Assembly: GCA_044227805.1 (NCBI GenBank)
Contig: JBGAWA010000063.1
Location: forward strand, 1 to 26,034
Direction: 5' to 3'
Length of the DNA stretch: 26,034 bases
Source of the DNA: JACCZZ01 sp044227805
GTDB taxonomy: Bacteria > Bacteroidota > Bacteroidia > Chitinophagales > UBA10324
In this document: positions 15,499 through 23,697 of the stretch, piece by piece
Layout of the letters: every line of letters starts with the position of its first letter
Position numbering within the stretch: position 1 is the stretch's first letter
Position numbers and translations under genes: made by a program
The notes under the pieces: generated by a model
The model's input: only the letters and a program-made list of their open reading frames with translations
The model's database searches: none
Told to the model about the DNA's origin: nothing

Positions 15499-15672
15499 AA
15501 AGTTTGTATCGGGCGCTCGTCCCCGGGTGGTCACCTGTGAGGTGGCCTGGTTCAGCATACTCCGTCATGGCAGGGTAAAATGCCTGCTTAACTGATCGGT
15601 AATTGATCTGTGAAAAATTAGTAGTTTCGCAACACCCTTACTGTACGCATTTCCCTACTCAAATAAAATCGC

Positions 15673-17228
15673 ATGAAGAAAATAATTACCCTGCTTTTTA
15701 TCGTCACTGGCATCGTGCGCTTATCGGCGCAAACCCCAACCTGGAGCAGCGATGTAGCTTCGATATTTATGATAACTGCAGTAGTTGTCACCATGAAGGA
15801 GGCATTGGGCCTTTCTCTCTGATGTCGTATGATGAAGCGCTTACAAAATGTATATGGGATTGGCGTACAGGTAGCAGCTAAGCTGATGCCTCCGTGGAAA
15901 GCAAATCCGGATTATGTTCATTTTCAGGATGAACGATTCCTTTCACCGGAAGCTATTACTACCATAGCAGATTGGGTGAATGCCGGTTATCCTGCCGGCG
16001 ATCTCTGCAAACGCCTTCGCCTCCCGTCTTCAATTCCAATTCTCAAATGAATGAAATCGATCAGACACTCAGCCTGCCTGAGTGGACGGTCACATCTGAC
16101 ATTGATCAGTACCGCAGTTTTGTGATTCCTGCAGGAGCCAGCGCGGGCAAATACCTGAACCAGATAGAATATCAGCCCGGGAACAATGCATCGTTCATCA
16201 CATCGTGATCTGGGCCGATCCTACTAATATTTCTCAAACGCTCGATGACCTCGATCCTTTGCCGGGTTTTGAGAGCAACGGTACCATGCCGGCCAGTATT
16301 TTCTCATCCCTGATCAGGCGTGGGGCCCGGCAAAGGACTATTCAAATTACCGGAAAATATGGGAATCAAGATTGAATCAGACTTTGATTATGTAGTCGAA
16401 ATTCACTACGCCCCGGGTAGTATGAATCAGAGTGACTCCACTAAAATTAACCTGAAATTCACGAATTATCCGACCATCCGCGAGGTGTATGTTGATGCTG
16501 TTTTGCAATATTTTTTTGGGATGACAGACGGACCATTGTTCATCCCGGCCAATACGGTCAAGACTTTTCATGAATCGTATGATCTCAATGGGTATAATGT
16601 TTCTCTTATTGGCGTATTTCCACATATGCATCGTATTGGTACATCTTTCAAATCTTGGGCTGAAAGCAGCAGCGGAAGTATCACACCTTTGATTGATATT
16701 CCGAAATGGAGCTTTCACTGGCAGGGCTTCTACAACTATCAGAAACTGATTCCAGTCTTCAGCGGATCCACCTTTTGGGCAGAAGCGACTTACGACAATA
16801 CCACTAATAATCCGGATAACCCAAGCAACCCTCCGCAGGATGTAACAGCTGGTGAACATACAACCGATGAGATGATGATTGGCTTTTTCGCCTATACACA
16901 GTATCAGCAGGGTGATGAAAATGTAGTGTTGGACAGCAGCCTGGTTTCTGGAAATAACTCCCTGCATAACAATCAGTTTTCGTTACGGATGTTCCCTAAT
17001 CCCGTGGCTGAGCAACTCAACTTGGAAATTTCACTGACGGCTGCAGGTTATGTTTCGTTTCAAATCTATGATATGCACGGATCTCTGATCAGTAATGCTC
17101 AGTTTAATACTATCAGCGAAGGCAAACACAATGCAAGCATTCCAGTGGCGGATCTTCCAGCCGGTATGTATATTTTGAAAATGCAAACAGCCAGTGGATT
17201 TGTGACCGATAAGTTTGTGAAAGAATAG
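15673..17228 (+). pseudogene. Secreted c-type cytochrome/copper type II monooxygenase-like protein, multiply frameshifted, with T9SS domain
   Basis: Starting at ATG 15673 the protein reads as a signal peptide (MKKIITLLFIVTGIVRLSAQ), then a haem c motif CSSCH in YDNCSSCHHEGGIGPFSL. MPPWKANPDYVHFQDER, a monooxygenase-like region with FIHHIVIW (after repair), VVEIHYAPGS and FPHMHRIGTSFKSWA, and a T9SS sorting domain (MFPNPVAEQLNLEISL to VTDKFVKE) follow. The His-rich motifs resemble the PHM/DBH-like copper type II, ascorbate-dependent monooxygenase fold found with cytochrome c in many Bacteroidota proteins. The reading frame changes about six times: near 15766, 15848, 15996-16015, 16199, 16296-16303 and 16322. 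All are one-base changes, several in homopolymers; one is a gain and five are losses. From 16326 onward the frame is intact. With shifts repaired it would have about 518 residues. It is either a young pseudogene or a stretch with read errors. Confidence 0.8.
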
Positions 17229-17417
17229 CCGGGAAGAACGCTGCCGGATCATGATGCTGCTAACGTTTTCATCCGCATTTGCTCATGCATCACTATGAAA
17301 TTTGAGCCCGTCCAATCAAAGCGGCAGCATATATCGTTGAATTGCGATGTGCTTTCCGTTTCATTTTCCTCTGAAACCCGACACTGAATTTCTGTCTGTC
17401 ATACCTGTCTAAATAGC

Positions 17418-17425
17418 TATATTTG
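17418..17425 (+). promoter_or_regulatory. Bacteroidota -7 promoter box of miaB
   Basis: tatatttg fits TAnnTTTG exactly and ends 21 bases before the ATG at 17447. No good TTG is found at -33. The 218-base space between 17229 and 17446 holds nothing else I recognise. Confidence 0.45.
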
Positions 17426-17446
17426 GCGTTCGTTTTTAGCAGATAA

Positions 17447-18877
17447 ATGCCAGTTGCCACAAATACTTTGAGGGAGACCCACGATGAAGGCCGTCAAGGT
17501 GAAGCCTTTGCGATGAAGGCATCACTTAATGAGGTCAGCGTGCGCCGGAGGTTTTATATTGAGAGCTATGGCTGTGCCATGAACTTCAGCGATTCTGAAA
17601 TTATCGCATCCATCCTGATGCAGGAAGGATTCAGCGCCACAGATAATTTTCTGGATGCCGACCTGGTGTTGATCAATACCTGTTCTATCAGAGAAAACGC
17701 TGAACAGCGCGTGCGTCAAAGGCTTTCAGAGTTTAAGAAAGTTAAAAAGCATCATCCGGATGCCGTGATCGGCGTGCTCGGTTGCATGGCGGAGCGGTTG
17801 AAATCTAAATTTCTTGAAGAGGAAAAAATAGTGGACATCGTGGTAGGACCGGATGCCTACAGGGATTTGCCTTTGCTGATAGCTAAAGCGGAAGAGGGTC
17901 AAAGGGCAGTGAATGTATTATTATCGCGTGAAGAAACATATGCCGATATCAATCCTGTACGGCTCAATAGCAATGGTATTACTGCATTCATTTCCATAAT
18001 GCGTGGCTGCAATAATATGTGCTCTTTTTGTGTTGTGCCTTACACACGTGGCAGGGAACGGAGCCGGAATCCGCTAACCATCGTGGAGGAAGCCCGCACT
18101 TTATTTTCGCAAGGCTATCGCGAAATGACGCTGCTCGGACAAAATGTTGATTCCTATCATTGGCAAAATCCTGAAAGTGGTGAATCAATGAATTTTGCGC
18201 AGTTGCTGGAGCAGGTTGCCCGGGTGAATCCTTTGTTACGCGTACGGTTCTCCACTTCTCATCCAAAAGATATCACGGATGAAGTGCTTCATACGATGGC
18301 GGCTTTTAATAATATCTGCAAGCATATTCATCTGCCGGTTCAGTCAGGGAGTAATGCCATTTTGAAGCGGATGAACAGAACCTATGACCGTGAATGGTAC
18401 CTGGAAAGGGTGCAGTCCATCCGCAGGATTCTTCCGGCATGTGGCATTTCCACCGATATCATTACCGGATTCTGTGGTGAAACAGCATCTGATCACCAGG
18501 AAACGCTTAGCATCATGCAAGAGGTGAAGTACAACCTTGCCTATATGTTTAGCTATTCTGAAAGACCGGGCACACCTGCCGAAAAAAAGTTCGACGATGA
18601 TGTGCCCGCTGAAATCAAAAGCAGTCGCCTTGCCGAAATTGTTGATTTGCAGCATAAGCAACAGCATCTGTTGCACAGGCAGGATGTAGGATTGGTATAT
18701 GAGGTGCTGGCCGAGGGTGTTTCCAAACGGTCTGAAGATCATCTGTTTGGCAGAACTACACAGAATAAAGTCATCATCTTTCCGAAAGATAAGGTGGAGG
18801 TGGGCGACTATGTGAATGTGAAGGTGAAAACATTTACGTCCGCTACGTTATTAGGAGAGGTGATTCACCCTTTTTAG
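17447..18877 (+). CDS. miaB: tRNA-2-methylthio-N6-dimethylallyladenosine synthase MiaB
   Basis: Radical-SAM methylthiotransferase that adds a 2-methylthio group to i6A37 in tRNAs reading UNN codons. The N-terminal UPF0004 domain binds one Fe-S cluster through C43 (ESYGCAMN), C79 (INTCSI) and C113 (LGCMAE). The radical-SAM cluster is bound by C188, C192 and C195 in RGCNNMCSFCVVPY. Later MiaB-like blocks are STSHPKDITDEVL, HLPVQSGSNAILKRMNR and STDIITGFCGET. A TRAM RNA-binding domain fills about the last 65 residues. With 476 residues it is slightly longer than E. coli MiaB (474), and about 35 residues precede the domain. ATG 17447 is preferred because a -7 box lies just before it; ATG 17515 is an alternative. 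It is the first gene of a plus-strand block leading to secG. Confidence 0.96.
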   Translation: MPVATNTLRETHDEGRQGEAFAMKASLNEVSVRRRFYIESYGCAMNFSDSEIIASILMQEGFSATDNFLDADLVLINTCSIRENAEQRVRQRLSEFKKVKKHHPDAVIGVLGCMAERLKSKFLEEEKIVDIVVGPDAYRDLPLLIAKAEEGQRAVNVLLSREETYADINPVRLNSNGITAFISIMRGCNNMCSFCVVPYTRGRERSRNPLTIVEEARTLFSQGYREMTLLGQNVDSYHWQNPESGESMNFAQLLEQVARVNPLLRVRFSTSHPKDITDEVLHTMAAFNNICKHIHLPVQSGSNAILKRMNRTYDREWYLERVQSIRRILPACGISTDIITGFCGETASDHQETLSIMQEVKYNLAYMFSYSERPGTPAEKKFDDDVPAEIKSSRLAEIVDLQHKQQHLLHRQDVGLVYEVLAEGVSKRSEDHLFGRTTQNKVIIFPKDKVEVGDYVNVKVKTFTSATLLGEVIHPF

Positions 18878-19059
18878 TTGAGTTGTATGATAGGTATAAG
18901 CGTAGGACAGATCGGACAGTTTTCTAATGCAGTGAAAATTTGCAGGACAATACTTAAACAGCAGATTGATACAACCTTATGATATTACTTGCAGCTATCT
19001 CGAACTTCAGGCACTCATCACGATCACACATTTCATCATCGAACCCATCAAGATAAAAA

Positions 19060-20256
19060 GTGGAATTACAATCAATTAAACAAAGATTCGGTATCATTGG
19101 CAATTCGCCAGGACTTAACCAGGCACTTAATGTCGCTATCCTGGTGGCACCAACCGATCTCAGTACATTAATCACCGGTGAAAGCGGAGTTGGTAAAGAA
19201 GTCTTTTCGCAGATTATTCATCAGCTCAGCCCGAGAAAACATAATCCGTTTATCGCTGTAAACTGTGGTGCTATTCCTGAGGGAACAATTGACTCAGAAT
19301 TATTCGGCCACGAAAAAGGATCATTTACCGGCGCGCATGAAGGTCGTAAAGGATATTTTGAAACGGTCAATGGTGGTACTATTTTCCTGGATGAAATCGG
19401 CGAGTTACCGCTTGGCACACAAGCCCGTTTACTGCGGGTTCTTGAATCACAGGAATTCATCAGGGTGGGATCATCGAAGGTGCAGAAAACAGATGTAAGG
19501 GTAATTGCCGCTACCAATGTTAACCTGCTCGAACGTGTTCATGTGGGACGTTTTCGGGAAGACCTCTATTACCGGCTGAATACTGTTCCCATCACCGTGC
19601 CACCGCTGCGTGAGCGGAAAGAAGACATCCCAGTTCTTTTTCGTAAGTTTTGTATTGACTTTGCGGAAAAGTACAAACGCTCACCCATTCAATTGGATGA
19701 AGAAGCCAAAGTGCTCCTTACCAATTATTCCTGGCCGGGAAATGTGCGTGAACTGAAAAATATGGCGGAGCAGGTTTCCGTTCTTTCAAAAGATCGGCTG
19801 GTTTCGGCGCATGAGTTACATGCGTTTATTCCAAATGCCACGCAAAGTAATTTACCGATGCTCGCCTCATCTAAAAATCACGATGCCGACTTTTCAGAGA
19901 GAGAAATACTTTACAAAGTTCTGTTTGACATGCGCAATGATATTAACGACCTCAAAAAGGTAGTGTATGGGCTGATGCCGGGCGATCAGCAGGAAGGAGA
20001 ATTGGCAATTGAAAAATCAGCAGAGAAATACACTGAATTGAAATCTCCTGCTTTGGATAAGCCAATTGTTATTGACTCGCACCTGGCGAAACCTATTGAG
20101 GTGGAAGAGTCTCTCTCGCTGATGGATAAGGAAAAGGAAATGATTCAGCGTGCGCTGAAAAAACACCGGCAGAAACGTAAAGATGCGGCACGGGATCTTG
20201 GCATTTCAGAGCGCACCCTCTACCGTAAGATTAAAGAATACAAGATTGCGGAGTAA
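19060..20256 (+). CDS. AAA+ sigma-54-interacting transcriptional regulator without receiver domain
   Basis: Predicted bacterial enhancer-binding protein of 398 residues. The AAA+ domain starts almost at the N terminus, so no response-regulator, PAS or GAF domain is present. Walker A GESGVGKE is at 40-47, the sigma-54 contact loop reads GSFTGA at 87-92 (usual form GAFTGA), Walker B TIFLDEIGEL is at 107-116, and arginine-finger context RFREDLYYRL is at 164-173. WPGNVRELKN at 225-234 begins the sensor II part. A Fis-type helix-turn-helix ends the protein (RKDAARDLGISERTLYRKIKEYK). The start is GTG 19060; an in-frame TAA at 19054-19056 excludes anything longer. It lies 182 bases after miaB and 52 bases before lptE, and may be cotranscribed with lptE. 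Its activity must be set by means other than phosphorylation. Confidence 0.93.
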   Translation: MELQSIKQRFGIIGNSPGLNQALNVAILVAPTDLSTLITGESGVGKEVFSQIIHQLSPRKHNPFIAVNCGAIPEGTIDSELFGHEKGSFTGAHEGRKGYFETVNGGTIFLDEIGELPLGTQARLLRVLESQEFIRVGSSKVQKTDVRVIAATNVNLLERVHVGRFREDLYYRLNTVPITVPPLRERKEDIPVLFRKFCIDFAEKYKRSPIQLDEEAKVLLTNYSWPGNVRELKNMAEQVSVLSKDRLVSAHELHAFIPNATQSNLPMLASSKNHDADFSEREILYKVLFDMRNDINDLKKVVYGLMPGDQQEGELAIEKSAEKYTELKSPALDKPIVIDSHLAKPIEVEESLSLMDKEKEMIQRALKKHRQKRKDAARDLGISERTLYRKIKEYKIAE

Positions 20257-20308
20257 CAAAATTTAGTTTCATGCGGCAGACCGGTCGCTCTAACATGTTA
20301 TTGATTCA

Positions 20309-20803
20309 ATGAAATTCCTGCTGGCAAGTTTTTTACTGTTTACGTGTGCGGGTTGCGGTATCTATTCATTTACGGGCGCTTCCATTGATCCCAATGTGAA
20401 AACCTATACCGTTCACCCGTTTGTAAACCAGGCACCCATCGTAGTGGCAACACTTGCCAATTCAATGACCGAAGCCTTACGTTTTAAGTTTATCACCAGC
20501 ACAAATCTCAAGCAGTTGGATGCCGATGGTGACCTTGAATTCCAGGCCGTCATCACAGCATACCAGGTGACGCCGGTTGCACCGCAGGCCAATGAAGTGG
20601 CAGCAGTCAACCGCTTAAGTATTACGGTGAACGTGGAGTACCTGAATCATCAGAATGAAAAGCAGTCGTGGAACAGTTCATTTACCCGCTATGCGGATTA
20701 TGACAGCAACAAGGACCTCTCCGTAGTGCAGGATCAGTTGATAAAAGATATCAATGATCAGTTGGTGGATGATATTTTTAATAAAGCAGTTGTAAATTGG
20801 TAA
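20309..20803 (+). CDS. lptE: LptE-family LPS assembly lipoprotein
   Basis: Small outer-membrane lipoprotein of 164 residues, expected to plug and support LptD during LPS insertion. The signal peptide MKFLLASFLLFTCAGC ends in a lipobox-like CAGC, with C16 the lipidated residue. The next residues GIYSFTGASIDPNVKTYTVHPF fit the Bacteroidota LptE family, and the later part has the expected mixed alpha/beta pattern. It is not similar enough to E. coli LptE to recognise by sequence alone; the family call rests on the Bacteroidota version and its neighbours. The ATG at 20309 gives the correct signal peptide. The next gene begins one base after its stop, so the two are cotranscribed. Confidence 0.85.
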   Translation: MKFLLASFLLFTCAGCGIYSFTGASIDPNVKTYTVHPFVNQAPIVVATLANSMTEALRFKFITSTNLKQLDADGDLEFQAVITAYQVTPVAPQANEVAAVNRLSITVNVEYLNHQNEKQSWNSSFTRYADYDSNKDLSVVQDQLIKDINDQLVDDIFNKAVVNW

Positions 20804-20804
20804 C

Positions 20805-22397
20805 ATGGATGTTCATGAATTGCTTCTCTTATTGCAACAGCCGGATGCGTTAATGCAGAGGGATATGGCTGCAATTGAGCAGCTGACTAAGAAGTACCCT
20901 TATTTTCAAACGGCCTGGCTGCTGCTGGCAGGAAGGTCATTTTGGCAAAATGAGTCAACAGCTGAAGAGAAGTTGAATCTTGCGGCAGCACACGTTATCA
21001 ACCGGGTGAAGCTCTATATGTTTTTGCATCAGCCGGTCACTGTGGCGGATGGCAGTATAAATAAGGATGCATCAGTGAAGCAAGATAAAGTGACTGAAGC
21101 AAAAACAGTTGACGGCGATAATCTGGAGGACTTGCTCCGTTCGATTCACGACCGTAAACAGCAATTTCTTGGCACCACAGGCGAACTGGTTCCCGGAGTT
21201 GAAAATGATGAAAGTGGTTTGCAGGAAAGTAATGTGCTCGCGGAGAAGGTTAGCGGTTCATCGTTCACATTTTCTGAAATTGAAATGAATGAGACCGCAG
21301 TCTTGGATGGCGCGGTTACGGCTGAAAAGCAGGACATGACCCTTGCACCTGTGCAGGAAGCAAAACAGATATCGGCTGAAGCTGACAACCTGGAATTTAT
21401 GCTGACCAATGAGCGGGCAGGCAGTGGCGATTATACACCACTGCATGAATTGCTGAACGAAGAAAATGATGAAAATAATTTTACGGAAGAGCACGATCCG
21501 GAAGTAGAATCTAATTCGGTGATTGAAGAGGAATTTATTTTGTTTGACATCGACCAGGATTTGAAGCTGATGGAAATCGGAAATATCTCAGCAGCAGAAT
21601 CTAACCTTCAGGTGGATACTGAAAATGATGGCGTTGAGGCGATGGAAGATGACCATGGCTTGATAGCCTGGAAAGAGCTGGAATGGCAGGTATTACAGCA
21701 GGATGAGGCGGACAGGGAGCAGGAACTGGAATTCATCAATAAGACAGCAGGTGGTGGCGCTGAGTTTACACCAATCGAATTGGAGGAGGATACGGATGCG
21801 CCGGAAACAATAGAAGTAATTCCTGAACTTGATTCCATCCTGCAACTGGAAAGCATATCGCAGGGGCCGGATTTGACAAACATTGTTGCAACGGATGAAC
21901 CCGCAGCTACAGCCAGTGATTCGCTTCGCTTCAGTGAGCAGGTTCCTTCTCCCGGATTGTTTCTTCCGGGCAAATCCCACTCTTTTATTGATTGGCTCAG
22001 GTTCTTCCGGCCGGAGAATCAGGTGGCACCGGAGGTGATCGTTGAAAAGACCATAGAACCTCCACCACCATCCAAACCAGATTATCAGGAAGCAATTGGT
22101 GATATTGGAGCCATTGGTTCCGGGATGCTGGATGAGCTCAATGCCATTGACCGGATAGTATCTTCGATACGACCTGAAACGGCAGGCAAGGCAGACTTGT
22201 TAAGATCTCCCGAAGAGTTAGCCAGGAAAAGTGTGGAGATGGATGATGAACTGGTGACTGAGACGCTTGCCAATATCTACGAGGAGCAGGGAAAGACAGA
22301 TAAAGCTATTCGCACCTATGCCAGGCTCAGTTTGAAATTTCCCGAAAAAAGCCTTTTCTTTGCCGCTCGCATTAAAGCATTAAAAAGCAAAAAATAA
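20805..22397 (+). CDS. Acidic TPR-like protein of unknown function between lptE and secG
   Basis: A 530-residue protein without signal peptide or membrane segment. The N-terminal ~85 residues are helical and contain KKYPYFQTAWLLLAG, a block seen in Bacteroidota TPR-like proteins. Residues about 95-390 are of low complexity and very rich in Glu and Asp, probably disordered. A short Pro-rich stretch (EPPPPSKPD) follows near 425. The last ~50 residues look like a TPR unit (ETLANIYEEQGKTDKAIRTYARLSLKFPEKS). I recall related proteins at this place in other Bacteroidota genomes, but no function is known. It starts one base after lptE and ends two bases before secG, so translational coupling is likely; a role near the envelope or as a scaffold is only inference. 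Confidence 0.85.
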   Translation: MDVHELLLLLQQPDALMQRDMAAIEQLTKKYPYFQTAWLLLAGRSFWQNESTAEEKLNLAAAHVINRVKLYMFLHQPVTVADGSINKDASVKQDKVTEAKTVDGDNLEDLLRSIHDRKQQFLGTTGELVPGVENDESGLQESNVLAEKVSGSSFTFSEIEMNETAVLDGAVTAEKQDMTLAPVQEAKQISAEADNLEFMLTNERAGSGDYTPLHELLNEENDENNFTEEHDPEVESNSVIEEEFILFDIDQDLKLMEIGNISAAESNLQVDTENDGVEAMEDDHGLIAWKELEWQVLQQDEADREQELEFINKTAGGGAEFTPIELEEDTDAPETIEVIPELDSILQLESISQGPDLTNIVATDEPAATASDSLRFSEQVPSPGLFLPGKSHSFIDWLRFFRPENQVAPEVIVEKTIEPPPPSKPDYQEAIGDIGAIGSGMLDELNAIDRIVSSIRPETAGKADLLRSPEELARKSVEMDDELVTETLANIYEEQGKTDKAIRTYARLSLKFPEKSLFFAARIKALKSKK

Positions 22398-22399
22398 TC

Positions 22400-22750
22400 A
22401 TGTATTCCTTCATCATCGTATTGATCATCATCGCCTGCATCCTGTTGATGCTGGTGGTATTGATTCAGAATCCTAAGGGCGGCGGGCTGAGTTCTTCTTT
22501 TGGTGGAATCTCTAACCAGATTCTTGGCGTTAAGCGGACGACCGACTTTCTTGAAAAAGCCACATGGACTTTAATTGTCGCTGTGGGCCTTCTAAGTCTT
22601 TCTACTTTATTTTTTATTGGCACTCCTGATACTTCTACAACCGGACCTAAATCAGAGTTGGAAAATATTGACCTTGGAACGGGAGCTGCTATTCCAAATC
22701 TGCCGCCGGCACCAGCCACCACCGCTGACAGTTCCACGCAGGCTCAATAG
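22400..22750 (+). CDS. secG: Protein translocase subunit SecG
   Basis: Small inner-membrane subunit of the SecYEG channel, 116 residues. The first membrane segment is at about 3-22. The SecG signature follows: VLIQNPKGGGLSSSFGG and then LGVKRTTDFLEKATW, with the second membrane segment at about 54-74. A Pro/Thr-rich tail of some 40 residues ends the protein, as in many Bacteroidota SecG proteins. It starts two bases after the upstream gene and is the last gene of the miaB-to-secG block. It faces a convergent gene whose stop lies 42 bases on. No clear terminator is visible between them. Confidence 0.95.
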   Translation: MYSFIIVLIIIACILLMLVVLIQNPKGGGLSSSFGGISNQILGVKRTTDFLEKATWTLIVAVGLLSLSTLFFIGTPDTSTTGPKSELENIDLGTGAAIPNLPPAPATTADSSTQAQ

Positions 22751-22791
22751 GATTTTTGACTAAGGCATTGGGGTTTGTTCAAACCGGCAGG

Positions 22792-23511
22792 TTAAGATAT
22801 TTCTTTGTATAGATATCTTACAAAAGACCTCTTTGCCACAGGCAAAAACGTTTCGTTCAATGGATATTCCATCTTTGACTCGATCACGTAAACCGCAGGG
22901 TTCGGCAGCGCCCGGAAATCTTTAATCAGTTGAAATTTTATTTCTTCAAATGTGTTTGAAATACTGCGGGAGTAATTACCTATAAACTCTGTTTTGATCC
23001 CCCTGAATTTTTCATAAGCATTTTCAAAAATTGTAATCAGGTAGCTGTAAACACGTGTGTCACGCTGGTTATTTTTCGACAGCATCAGGTAACCTGCCTC
23101 AGGATTAATGGAGACGATTCCTACCGGGAAAATCGTAAGATCATCTTCCACTTCCTGGTAAATTTCCTTTCCTTCAGTGAGGTAGCGCTGCATAAGCGGC
23201 AGGGCGAAATCAATGATGGAGGTTACCTCTTCCATATATTTCTCATCGGCCATCAGCCTTTCAAATTCTAACCTGAAATTTTCAAAATCAATTTTGCTGA
23301 TTTGCTTGGGGAAAAACGTGGATACGTAGGTCTTGTTCTTCTTTATCGTGATAAGGTTGTTGAAGTGCATAATCAGGTCAGACAGTACCGGATAAAGTTT
23401 TTTTTCATCAAAGTCATTGCTGACCTGTTGCAGATATGCCATCAGAATATATTTCTTGTACTCAAAATCCATCCAACCATCTGTCAGCCAGTTTGGATTC
23501 AATTGTTTCAT
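22792..23511 (-). CDS. Conserved Bacteroidota protein of unknown function
   Basis: A soluble protein of 239 residues with no signal peptide, membrane segment or familiar catalytic motif. It begins MKQLNPNWLTDGWMDFEYKK and continues ILMAYLQQVSNDFDEKKLYPVLSDLIMHFNNL, a block I recall from proteins widespread in Bacteroidota. The middle is helical, with FPVGIVSINPEAGYLMLSKN near the centre. The end is FLPVAKRSFVRYLYKEIS. The gene is divergent from rnr (186 bases between start codons) and convergent with secG, so it is probably transcribed alone. The ATG at 23511 fits the conserved N terminus. I cannot offer a function from sequence. Confidence 0.85.
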   Translation of the reverse strand: MKQLNPNWLTDGWMDFEYKKYILMAYLQQVSNDFDEKKLYPVLSDLIMHFNNLITIKKNKTYVSTFFPKQISKIDFENFRLEFERLMADEKYMEEVTSIIDFALPLMQRYLTEGKEIYQEVEDDLTIFPVGIVSINPEAGYLMLSKNNQRDTRVYSYLITIFENAYEKFRGIKTEFIGNYSRSISNTFEEIKFQLIKDFRALPNPAVYVIESKMEYPLNETFLPVAKRSFVRYLYKEIS

Positions 23512-23675
23512 ACCTTATTTTTTTATGGTACTATTTTACAAATAATTTGGCACACATTGAAATTCTTATGACCGGTTATGCCCATTCAGTTTCTTCACCG
23601 GCTGTTTAGGCCTGCAGCTGCAAAAATGCCAGAGCTTGTTCCCTGTTCAGTATGAAGCATTCTCGCCGCATTGAA

Positions 23676-23683
23676 TACCTTTG
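23676..23683 (+). promoter_or_regulatory. Possible -7 promoter box of rnr
   Basis: tacctttg fits TAnnTTTG exactly and ends 14 bases before the ATG at 23698, so the leader would be very short. No TTG is present at the -33 distance. If real, it rules out the in-frame TTG start at 23671. Confidence 0.35.
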
Positions 23684-23697
23684 CCAATTATCATCTT

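Noticed and set aside
15443..15568. N-terminal extension of TetR from ATG 15568
   Set aside because: The extra 42 residues are not TetR-like and would be encoded by the promoter/operator DNA.
16320..17228. The 302-codon frame starting at GTG 16320 as an independent gene
   Set aside because: It is the C-terminal part of the frameshifted monooxygenase-like gene; it lacks a signal peptide although it carries a T9SS domain.
22772..22785. Small inverted repeat ggttt-gttc-aaacc between secG and the convergent gene as a terminator
   Set aside because: Only 5 bp of weak stem and no T-run on either strand.
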